Source: MGIIa-K1 sp964577145
GTDB taxonomy: Archaea > Thermoplasmatota > Poseidoniia > Poseidoniales > Poseidoniaceae
DNA: 64,000 nucleotides
Reading direction: 5' to 3'
Assembly (NCBI GenBank): GCA_964577145.1
Contig: CAZNXM010000002.1
Span: 26,339 to 90,338, forward strand
Part shown: positions 8,374 through 15,969 of the stretch, piece after piece
How the letters are laid out: every line of letters begins with the position of its first letter
Numbering within the stretch: position 1 is the stretch's first letter
Made by a program: the position numbers and the translations under genes
Notes under the pieces: generated by a model
The model's database searches: none
Told to the model about the DNA's origin: nothing
Seen by the model: the letters and a program-made list of their open reading frames with translations, nothing else

Positions 8374-9522
8374 TCACCCCTCCCCTGACCTATCCGCGAG
8401 ATATACCCACACAATGATGGTCCAGATGAGCAATAAGCAAGCCATAATCATGACACCGATAGTGATTTCATTATTATCAGAACTCACCTCAGGATCTTCA
8501 TTTTCATCTGGAATAATGCTCTCGTCGTCTACAAGAGGACTAACTCGTACATCAAGATATGAACCAGAGCGCAAACCTAATTCTACCATCCTGCCTACCA
8601 TTTCTAGGCTTTCAGCACTAACTTTGTCTGGAGTATCTTCATGCGTGTGCCAATGCCCTTCCCAATTTGAGGCATTTTCTCCGTAGGCGATATCTATGAT
8701 GTCGATAGACGGGATTCCTCTTGAAATCGCCCATTCATGATCATCCCATACTCCGTACGAGGTATTGGTAGAGAACATCCCAATACCTTGTTCTTCGGTG
8801 CATGAATTTGAACTGGAGTACCCTAATGCATCGTTTATTTCGCTCATACGCAACCATAGAGTTTCATTTCCTTGAGTAGAGGGTGCAAGGTTTAGGAATG
8901 CATCACCTACCATATCTACCAAGATGAATGACTCGATTCCATCCGCTTCTTCATCACTCAGATTTTCTGCCCATGCTCTTGCACCGAGAAGAGATGCAGA
9001 TTCTCCGAAATCTTCTGCATCGGTGAAGAATAGCGTAACTTCGTGATCGAGTTCCATGCTAGGTATTATCCGAGCAAGCTCCAGCAAAACCGCAACACCA
9101 CTTGCTCCATCGTTTGCCCCTGGAATAGGTTGGTCTCGCATACTCTCATTGGAATCTCTTTCCGCTACGGCGCGAGTATCGTAGTGTGCTGCAAGGTAGA
9201 CAGTATTTCCCGCCCCTGAATTCCAAGTTGCGAAGAGGTTGGTAAGGGTAATTCCACTAAGATGATGAGTAGATTCAGTAATCGCCCACCCACTCAAATT
9301 TTCTTTGATTGATTGGCGTAAAGCAGAACTTGCAGCACTACCTGGGACTCTTGGCCCTAATGAAACCTGATGGGAAACGCTTTCATTTGCATTTGTCCCA
9401 TTGAAAAGTAATTGGTCAACAAGGGCGCAGTGTGCCGTTTGTGTTTCGTTAATTTCCTCGGACGATGCGGTTGCACTAGCCATTGCCAATAGCAGTACAA
9501 GGCATATCGCTCGAATGCGCAT
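8374..9522 (-). CDS. Secreted M28 family zinc aminopeptidase
   Basis: This 382-residue exported peptidase begins with a signal peptide (MRIRAICLVLLLAMASATASS). All five zinc ligands of the M28 di-zinc fold can be seen in order: His in AAHYDT, Asp in PGANDGASG, Glu in DAEDFGE, Asp in VDMVGD, and His in HTHEDTPDKV. A C-terminal TM helix (about the last 30 residues, VMIMACLLLIWTIIVWVYLA) anchors it outside the membrane. Family members cleave N-terminal residues from peptides. I chose the ATG at 9522 rather than an in-frame GTG at 9540, because TTAAATA (9547-9553) is 28 bp upstream, the distance expected for an archaeal TATA box and a leaderless message. It is divergent from the large surface protease gene, and the two could cooperate in extracellular protein degradation. 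Confidence 0.88.
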   Translation of the reverse strand: MRIRAICLVLLLAMASATASSEEINETQTAHCALVDQLLFNGTNANESVSHQVSLGPRVPGSAASSALRQSIKENLSGWAITESTHHLSGITLTNLFATWNSGAGNTVYLAAHYDTRAVAERDSNESMRDQPIPGANDGASGVAVLLELARIIPSMELDHEVTLFFTDAEDFGESASLLGARAWAENLSDEEADGIESFILVDMVGDAFLNLAPSTQGNETLWLRMSEINDALGYSSSNSCTEEQGIGMFSTNTSYGVWDDHEWAISRGIPSIDIIDIAYGENASNWEGHWHTHEDTPDKVSAESLEMVGRMVELGLRSGSYLDVRVSPLVDDESIIPDENEDPEVSSDNNEITIGVMIMACLLLIWTIIVWVYLADRSGEG

Positions 9523-9546
9523 TAATGACGCCACACCCACCCACTC

Positions 9547-9553
9547 TTAAATA
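9547..9553 (-). promoter_or_regulatory. Predicted TATA box for the M28 peptidase gene
   Basis: The minus strand reads TATTTAA, centred 28 bp before the ATG at 9522, fitting an archaeal TATA box of a leaderless transcript. Its near-symmetric sequence could also serve the divergent gene at 9611, which would then have a leader of about 30 nt. Confidence 0.5.
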
Positions 9554-9580
9554 CCTCATTTCAAGTCGGATATCTGGAAC

Positions 9581-9590
9581 GCAGTACTGC
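9581..9590. promoter_or_regulatory. 10-bp perfect palindrome in a divergent promoter region
   Basis: GCAGTACTGC is a perfect 10-bp palindrome, 20 bp before the start of the large surface protease gene and about 30 bp from the TATA-like box of the divergent M28 gene. Its place suggests a binding site for a dimeric regulator acting on one or both protease genes. No other copy was searched for systematically. Confidence 0.3.
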
Positions 9591-9610
9591 ATTTCCGAGG
9601 TTGAGTAAAA

Positions 9611-12600
9611 ATGTCCGAACCGCGCTCCAATAGTGCCATTGTCATACTTCTGACATTTTTGCTATCCAGCATGGCTCCTTTGGCCTCAGCAGACTCCTCT
9701 GAGGAAGTCATTGATGACTCCCAATCCTTCGAACCGGTTTTCGGAAATCTCGATGACATAGTACTGTCCGAGTCTCACCCATACATGATGCCAGATACAG
9801 ATGAGAGATTGTATAGTGCAACACGACTGATGAAAAACGCATGGATAGATGAAGGGATGCCAGGTGTCGGCGCAAGTTCGTCGACAACTAGTGGTCGGTC
9901 ATGTTCTCCTTACAACTTGGGAGACTCAGTAACAGTTCCTTCTTCGGGTGGAAGCATCGATGTAACGGTCGAGAAAACCACAAGCACTGCTGCCTTTATG
10001 GTTCAAGATGGTAGAACTCTATCTTCGACCGTCCTAAACAACTGGGCTAGTACATGGGATCAAACCGTATACCCTACACTGATGACATACTTCGGCAAGG
10101 ATTACGGTGATGGTAGAGGAATTGCCGCACCCGACGTTGACGGAAATTGTCAGATTGAGGTCATCATCTATGCTATTGATGGTGCATACAATGTCGGAGG
10201 TTACTTTTCCCCAGGTATGTCCTCGTCAAGAGAAGCCATTTTCATAGACATTGATGATGCACCCTTAGCATGGTCAAAGGTCATCCTTGCTCACGAATTG
10301 CAACACTTGCTTCACAATGCTCTAGACCCATATGAAAACATCTGGATAGATGAAGGTGCAGCGGATATGGCGGCATTCCTGTGCTTCGGCGGCTCTTCTA
10401 CATTGTACGGGCACGTCAACGCTTGGACTGGAGGTGCTGAACTTTCCGTCCGTTGGTGGAATCAAAGAATAGCCGACTATGGAGGGGGTTTCATTTTCCT
10501 ACTCTATATCGCTGACCATTTGGGTGGAGGTCCAGCAATTCGTAATCTTGCTGCTGATAGTGCAACTGGGGCCAGAGGAATCGAGAATATTGCCCGTAAT
10601 CCAATTGGCGCAACCCCTGGAACAATCGGTCGTGATTTCATAGATATTTGGACCAATTTCACAATTGCTGCAACTCTAGATAGCGACCAAGGTATCTACG
10701 GTTTGTCCAACCTATACATGTCCCCTGCTTGTGGTTCGAGTGATTTCTGTAGGATTCAACCTACGGAGACCAATAGTGACTGGGTTGGTCCTTGGACTTC
10801 AACTGGAAATCAGTTAGAGGGTTGGGGTGTTAGAGTATTCAAATTCACACCGGGCAGTGCTTCGCCTGCACCTCTTACCATGAGATTTACCGGCGATCAA
10901 GCTGGAATGGATGGAGTAGTCATGAGCCGCTCTACTGCTGATGGAACATTCTCCAGAACCGATATAAATTGGAATGGACAAGTAGGAACTGCATTGATTC
11001 CCGGGTTCGGAAACCTGACTGATGAAATATGGGCAATCACTTGGTTTGCAAGCACTCAAGGTGATTGTGACTACACTTCGTGCGGTTCATCATATCCTCA
11101 AGGGGAAATAGATGTAGAAGCAGCAAGAATTACCTCACCAGCGACCATCTCGCTAAACTCTAGCGTAACGACAGATCGTGATGGAGATGGTCTTGCAGAT
11201 ACTGCTGAGATTGAATTTGAGGTACTTTCAAATGCATTCTTTGAGGATTTAGATTTGAATATCGAGGTAAGAAATAGTACTGGAATGCCAGTAGACTCTC
11301 TCGATGTAAGGATTGCAGCAGGCGGAGGAATTCCAGTATCTACCAAGTTCTGGTTTACCTCTCCTAATAGTGAATTGTACACTTTCAATCTAACAATGAA
11401 AGATATGCTTGGTGACGTGGTAGACAGCACTCAAACCGCTCCGCTATTCCTCGATAATATGCGCCCTAATGCAATGATTGAGATCGACCCATTGATGGCT
11501 CAGACTTGGGACAAAATCAGTTTCAGTGGAGATGGATTCGATGCATGGGGTACGTCGCTTGACAACAATACTCTCCCTCATCTTGACTCACCAGTTGCAT
11601 ATGCATGGGACTTTAATGACGGCTCCTCTTCTAGTCTGAAGAGCCCAGTGCGTTCCTTTGAACTCGTGGGTGAATACAATGTGACACTCAGGGTCCTTGA
11701 TCGTGGAGGCATCTGGTCTAACGCAGAATCAATGATGGTGAATATTTCCGATGATTCTGCCCCTATGCCAATTATTACAGTTAATGGCGTAGTAATCGAG
11801 AATGAGATTTCAATCCTAACAGGCCAGAGGATATTGTTCAATGCTGAGCGTACTTCTGATAACGTGCCAATTTCTTTCCTTGACTTCACGTGGAACTGGG
11901 GCGACTCGACTTCCGAAGGAGGCGTAGGTGTGACAGAGGCTCATCACAAGTGGGCAGACGGTCCAACTGCAAATACGACATATGAACTCAATCTCTCTGT
12001 AAGTGATGGAGTCAATATCGGGTCTAAGATTATCCTAGTGCATGTTAACAATCGCATACCCGTACAGGTATTTTCTGATGTAATCATCACAGAAACCTAT
12101 ACTCCAGTGCTAATGCCTGATATTTTCAGCGATACCGACGGCACAATTGTATCATGGAATTGGAATTTTGCAGAAGCAGTAAATTTGGATGGTGGCACTG
12201 TTGACCGCACAGACCTCTTTGTCGACTCAATCTCGGTAGAGTCGAATCCAATGCCAGCATGGAATTCACCTGGAGTTAAGACAGTAAATCTAACTGTAAC
12301 CGATAATGATGGCGCTATTGCTCAAGCTCAAATCACGATTCATGTAATCAATCAGATGCCGGTTGCACAATATGTAGTCCGTGATACTACAAGCACAGGC
12401 TCTCCTGAGATTGACTTCAGAGAGAGTGATGGTTCAGTCGACATCCCATATACCTTTGATGGGCGTACAAGTTATGATCCCGATGGAACTACTGGCGATT
12501 CTAGTGTTCTCAGTTTCAATTGGACATTCTCAGATGGAATGGCCTCTGATATGCCTCTTGTCACTCACAATTTCTCTACTCCTGGTGAACACTGGGTGAG

Positions 12601-13783
12601 TTTGAGAGTTACCGATGAGCATGGTGATGTCAGTGAAGAGAGATTGATGACAATCAGAATAGATAATCCTCGGCCAGTTGTACAGGTTAGAATTCTCGAT
12701 GCATGGCTTGATGGAATGATTATCACCGACACAACACCTCTTCCTGAAGGCATTCAGCCATCAGCATGGTCGCATACATTCGATGAAGATGGCAATACTG
12801 TCACAGCACCAGGACAATTGCTATTCTTCGATTCAGCGGGCACTAGAGATGGTGACCGACGCTTCGAAGGGCGTTACGTGCCCTTAGAGTCAAACCATTC
12901 TGATTGGAATGGTTTGGTGGAATATTCGTGGGACTTTGGCGACGCATCACCGATTTCACATGAGCCAATGCCTTGGCATTCCTATGAGCGTCCAGGCACA
13001 TACAAGGTCACACTAACAGTCAGGGACGCATATTTGACAGGAGATGTTAGTCGTGCAACGTTTACCATTGAGGTAGATGCATTACCTGAAATCCACGATA
13101 TCAGCATTCCTGTTGAAGTCTATGTTAACTCATCAGTAGCCATTTCCGCTAATATTTCAGATGCTGAATTGAATTCAGGAACAGTGATTTGGCGAGACCT
13201 CGATGTCAATGACGGTTTGGATACCGATCACGATGAAAGAATTTCATCTGAGTTGACAGTACTTTGGGAATTCGATATTGAGGATGATGCCGACCGAAAT
13301 GGCGATGCTACTGATGATTGGGTTACTCCATCTGGCTCAGATGGCATCAAGGTAGCGAATGACTGGGATAAGGCGGGAGAGCACACATTGCGTTTGTCTG
13401 TTTGTGATGGCATGGGAATGTGTACTTCTTCTGATTATGTTGTGGAAGTTCTAGCTGAAGATGATGCTCCACCTAGCCTCTCAGATTTTTCAATTCAGGA
13501 CTGGAAGGATTGGCTCGTCGATGCTAGTGGTGAATCGATGGTTGTACTCGCATTAATCATCGCGGTACTTGTTCTCGGCTGGGCGGTAATGAGAAGTCCA
13601 ACCGAAGTCGAAGAAGAAGCAGCAGAGGCTGCTCAGACATATGAAGTTGAGGAAGTACAATCATATGGTGGTGTACTCGGTATGGACCACCATGCTCCAC
13701 CACCAGCGCCTTCTATTCTTTCAAAGGATGAACGCCGTAATGATTCTAGTGGATATATCCGACCACTTCGCCGCCGTCGCTGA
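9611..13783 (+). CDS. Giant secreted metalloprotease with PKD-like repeats and C-terminal membrane anchor
   Basis: This is a 1390-residue surface protein. It has a signal peptide (about 1-27, ends PLASA), then a metalloprotease domain (about 60-400) with HELQHLLHN at 228-236 (HExxH) and WIDEGAADM at 245-253, where Glu248 is a plausible third ligand, as in M30 hyicolysin-like neutral zinc proteases. From about 620 come some six PKD-like beta domains with the WDFNDG / WNWGDS / WTFSDG / WDFGD motif followed by GEYNVTLRVLD-type strands. A TM helix (about 1315-1335) and a basic cytoplasmic tail ending in RRRR close the protein. PKD modules commonly mediate substrate or carbohydrate binding. A GAGG site precedes the ATG. 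With the divergent M28 aminopeptidase it suggests uptake of protein-derived carbon. Confidence 0.85.
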   Translation: MSEPRSNSAIVILLTFLLSSMAPLASADSSEEVIDDSQSFEPVFGNLDDIVLSESHPYMMPDTDERLYSATRLMKNAWIDEGMPGVGASSSTTSGRSCSPYNLGDSVTVPSSGGSIDVTVEKTTSTAAFMVQDGRTLSSTVLNNWASTWDQTVYPTLMTYFGKDYGDGRGIAAPDVDGNCQIEVIIYAIDGAYNVGGYFSPGMSSSREAIFIDIDDAPLAWSKVILAHELQHLLHNALDPYENIWIDEGAADMAAFLCFGGSSTLYGHVNAWTGGAELSVRWWNQRIADYGGGFIFLLYIADHLGGGPAIRNLAADSATGARGIENIARNPIGATPGTIGRDFIDIWTNFTIAATLDSDQGIYGLSNLYMSPACGSSDFCRIQPTETNSDWVGPWTSTGNQLEGWGVRVFKFTPGSASPAPLTMRFTGDQAGMDGVVMSRSTADGTFSRTDINWNGQVGTALIPGFGNLTDEIWAITWFASTQGDCDYTSCGSSYPQGEIDVEAARITSPATISLNSSVTTDRDGDGLADTAEIEFEVLSNAFFEDLDLNIEVRNSTGMPVDSLDVRIAAGGGIPVSTKFWFTSPNSELYTFNLTMKDMLGDVVDSTQTAPLFLDNMRPNAMIEIDPLMAQTWDKISFSGDGFDAWGTSLDNNTLPHLDSPVAYAWDFNDGSSSSLKSPVRSFELVGEYNVTLRVLDRGGIWSNAESMMVNISDDSAPMPIITVNGVVIENEISILTGQRILFNAERTSDNVPISFLDFTWNWGDSTSEGGVGVTEAHHKWADGPTANTTYELNLSVSDGVNIGSKIILVHVNNRIPVQVFSDVIITETYTPVLMPDIFSDTDGTIVSWNWNFAEAVNLDGGTVDRTDLFVDSISVESNPMPAWNSPGVKTVNLTVTDNDGAIAQAQITIHVINQMPVAQYVVRDTTSTGSPEIDFRESDGSVDIPYTFDGRTSYDPDGTTGDSSVLSFNWTFSDGMASDMPLVTHNFSTPGEHWVSLRVTDEHGDVSEERLMTIRIDNPRPVVQVRILDAWLDGMIITDTTPLPEGIQPSAWSHTFDEDGNTVTAPGQLLFFDSAGTRDGDRRFEGRYVPLESNHSDWNGLVEYSWDFGDASPISHEPMPWHSYERPGTYKVTLTVRDAYLTGDVSRATFTIEVDALPEIHDISIPVEVYVNSSVAISANISDAELNSGTVIWRDLDVNDGLDTDHDERISSELTVLWEFDIEDDADRNGDATDDWVTPSGSDGIKVANDWDKAGEHTLRLSVCDGMGMCTSSDYVVEVLAEDDAPPSLSDFSIQDWKDWLVDASGESMVVLALIIAVLVLGWAVMRSPTEVEEEAAEAAQTYEVEEVQSYGGVLGMDHHAPPPAPSILSKDERRNDSSGYIRPLRRRR

Positions 13784-13815
13784 AGGGAAAGCCGATTAAC
13801 CCCCAATAATGGTCT

Positions 13816-13833
13816 CACCCCCGTAAGGGGGTG
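13816..13833 (+). promoter_or_regulatory. Leader hairpin covering the ribosome binding site
   Basis: CACCCCC (13816-13822) pairs perfectly with GGGGGTG (13827-13833) across a GTAA loop. The G-rich arm is the only ribosome-binding-like sequence for the TTG start at 13839, 5 nt away. It might alternatively act as a terminator for the upstream protease gene, 33 nt earlier, although no T-run follows. Confidence 0.45.
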
Positions 13834-13838
13834 CTCCA

Positions 13839-14840
13839 TTGAGTCAACGAATGGTTTGGGCTGTCCTCATCGTGATGATGATTCCCCTTCTCCTCCCTTC
13901 CAATATTTCTCCGATTGGAGAAGTCAGTGCTGCTGAACGCTGCGAAGGAGATATCATCCCAGCACAATGGAATAAGAGCATAGAGCGCTTTGCAAAAGTA
14001 CCAATGATAAATCCCTGGAATCAGAGATGGATTGACGAAGGGCAAGAGCCCATAGATGAACCATCGAATGATGACGAGGAACCAGCGACATACGATGGTC
14101 CAGAAGAAGAATGGATGTACCAATGGGACGGAGGAAATGAACTCGTTCGATTGACGCAGGATGTTCAAACTACGATGCTTATAGGAAATGATTCGGTTGG
14201 AATATTGCGAATAAATTTGCATGAGGACCGCAGGACTACTTTTTGCATCAATATCCAAGCAGTTGAAGATGGAGGTTATGGGGCAAAAAGAGGAGATGTA
14301 TACCTCATGACTTCAAATCAATGGGATAGATATTCTTGGTCATATGATTCAAGACATGGCTATTATGATTGGGATTATGAACAAAACTCAGAGAGAGATG
14401 CATCAGATGTACCCCCCGAATGGAGGAGCTTCGATATCACTGGGTGGAGGACTTATCGCGATACGCATCAATATGAAGATGTAGAAGAAGTCTCATTTTC
14501 AGTTTCTTTAGACGGTCCTGAAGTGCATTCTGGGCTATTTTCGGAACCCACTAGAGAGTATTTTTACATTGTAATAGATAATACAGATAATTCACATGGC
14601 GACGATGCGATGAATGATGGTTCAGTGATAATCGCAGATGTGAGTATAGTAAGTGATGCACGATCAACCATACTTCCTCAATGGACTGTTTCTATATGCT
14701 GCATGGTGATGATGGTTGGAACACTTGCAATTCCTGTGGTGATGAATAAACGATACATGTCTGCAGGACTTGACGTCCAACCTATTGCTCCAAATGAAGA
14801 TGGCTTGGTGCCATCGCTTGAGCAGGACTCTAGTACCTAA
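13839..14840 (+). CDS. Secreted, C-terminally anchored protein, unknown function
   Basis: I do not recognise this 333-residue protein. It has a signal peptide (MVWAVLIVMMIPLLLPSN, cleavage near EVSAA), an acidic linker (about 68-90), a domain rich in Trp, Tyr and Asp (about 90-275) with two Cys (46, 137), and a C-terminal TM helix at about 287-305 with a short tail. The start is either TTG at 13839, spaced for the GGGGGTG arm of the leader hairpin, or ATG at 13851. A WIDEG motif (residues 64-68) also occurs in the preceding surface protease, but I see no wider similarity. The stop codon directly abuts the stop of the convergent aroD. It may be a partner of the surface protease, judged from position only. 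Confidence 0.68.
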   Translation: MSQRMVWAVLIVMMIPLLLPSNISPIGEVSAAERCEGDIIPAQWNKSIERFAKVPMINPWNQRWIDEGQEPIDEPSNDDEEPATYDGPEEEWMYQWDGGNELVRLTQDVQTTMLIGNDSVGILRINLHEDRRTTFCINIQAVEDGGYGAKRGDVYLMTSNQWDRYSWSYDSRHGYYDWDYEQNSERDASDVPPEWRSFDITGWRTYRDTHQYEDVEEVSFSVSLDGPEVHSGLFSEPTREYFYIVIDNTDNSHGDDAMNDGSVIIADVSIVSDARSTILPQWTVSICCMVMMVGTLAIPVVMNKRYMSAGLDVQPIAPNEDGLVPSLEQDSST

Positions 14841-15683
14841 TCAGTACTCTAGTAGTGTCCAAGCATCCCTAAGGTCTCGAACATTAACCAATCCTTTATC
14901 GGAAAGGCGGAATTCATTCCTTAGTGTTGCGTATACCAAACTCTGGTCCATAATTGGAGCATGGATTCTCACCCAATCTCCTCCGCTATTTATCGACATC
15001 AGACTATGAGGCAAATCTTCGCCTTTCAGTGCGTGTGCGGCTTCTACAATTTGTAGTGCATCTCCGTGAGTATGGGAGGTTCCACAGAATTTCACAATAT
15101 CTCCGGCACCGGTATTTTCCCTAACTATATTTGCAATGGTTTCGCTGTCTGGCATTCCATTGATATCATGCCGAGATGCAATGATTTTGCACCCCTTTGC
15201 AGTTGCTGCTTTTTGCAACTTCTTTCGAGTTGCATCGGCGATTGATAATTCAAGGTCGATCCATGATACTTCAGATTCTATGGCTGCTTCGAGGACACTA
15301 ATTCTCTCTTCTTCAACACCTGGGAAGAAACCTCCTTCAGATACTGGACGGACAGTGAAAATAACTGGCAAAGGGAGCGCTTCTTTCAGAGCAGAAATAG
15401 ATGCTGAAACATCGACAGCGTCGAAATTATTAGTTTCCCAGTCGGTTTCTTCTGGAACCTTTGGACTCTCTCCTTCTTCCTCTTCAGAAATCACAGGATC
15501 GGGGCGGACAAGGAATAGCCTGTCGAATCTGACTTCGACCATGTCTGCACCAGCGAGATTTGCACGGGCAGCTTCATCGGTCAATTCCTCGACAGTAGTG
15601 CCATCGAGCGATACGCACACCTTTGGGTCAGCCATGATTGCGGCGACCTGCCCTTCATCATTAACGATTGCTATTTTATTCAT
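14841..15683 (-). CDS. aroD: 3-dehydroquinate dehydratase, type I
   Basis: This 280-residue enzyme of the shikimate pathway makes 3-dehydroshikimate from 3-dehydroquinate through a Schiff base. Seen are the substrate-binding EVRFDRL (50-56), VIFTVRP (107-113), catalytic His172 in SRHDINGMPD, and the Schiff-base Lys198 in DIVKF. The C-terminal part is atypical: the usual MGxxGxxSR stretch reads SINSGGDWVRI. An acidic insert of about 25 residues (60-85) follows the first strand, making the protein longer than usual. AroA is found 30 kb away, so the pathway genes are dispersed. A GAAGG precedes the ATG, together with a CACTTT/AAAGTG hairpin. Confidence 0.88.
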   Translation of the reverse strand: MNKIAIVNDEGQVAAIMADPKVCVSLDGTTVEELTDEAARANLAGADMVEVRFDRLFLVRPDPVISEEEEGESPKVPEETDWETNNFDAVDVSASISALKEALPLPVIFTVRPVSEGGFFPGVEEERISVLEAAIESEVSWIDLELSIADATRKKLQKAATAKGCKIIASRHDINGMPDSETIANIVRENTGAGDIVKFCGTSHTHGDALQIVEAAHALKGEDLPHSLMSINSGGDWVRIHAPIMDQSLVYATLRNEFRLSDKGLVNVRDLRDAWTLLEY

Positions 15684-15690
15684 CCTTCAA

Positions 15691-15754
15691 CACTTTAGTA
15701 AAAGTGGTGTTTTGACACTTCCTATAAGGAAAAAATCACTTCAAACTTCCACTT
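15691..15754. repeat. Cluster of five CACTT motifs between aroD and gyrB
   Basis: CACTT occurs at 15691, 15716, 15737 and 15750 on the plus strand and as AAGTG at 15702-15706. The first and the inverted copy form a perfect 6-bp hairpin CACTTT-AGTA-AAAGTG (15691-15706), 8 nt from the aroD start. By chance about 0.1 such pentamers would be expected in 64 bp. It is probably a regulatory site for aroD; gyrB is over 200 bp away. Confidence 0.4.
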
Positions 15755-15893
15755 TTCAGACCCCCCCTCAGAGAGGTTGATATACCCCCTATACACACCT
15801 AGTAATTGGGTGCAGGAGGCACTCATGTAATCGCCGGACTGAGCGCCAAATTCTACGTATTTTCTCGACAAAAATCCAAGAAATAATAAGTTG

Positions 15894-15900
15894 CTATAAT
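15894..15900 (+). promoter_or_regulatory. Candidate TATA box for gyrBA
   Basis: CTATAAT lies 70-76 bp before the gyrB ATG, predicting a start near 15923 and a leader that includes the GAGGCG ribosome binding site (15959-15964). A second T-rich box (TTTTTTAA, 15931-15938) is nearer but would leave too short a leader. The rest of the 286-base gap holds a C-rich stretch (about 15762-15769) and nothing else I recognise. Confidence 0.35.
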
Positions 15901-15969
15901 TCCGTCCAATAATGATAGATTACATGAGATTTTTTTAACTCAATAATACCCCGATAACGAGGCGATAAG

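Noticed and set aside
9523..9540. GTG at 9540 as start of the M28 peptidase
   Set aside because: The TATA-like box would be too close; ATG 9522 has proper spacing and a standard signal peptide.
9611..13783. DNA-level tandem repeats within the PKD region
   Set aside because: Repeats are visible at protein level only; nucleotide sequences have diverged and no tandem DNA unit stands out.
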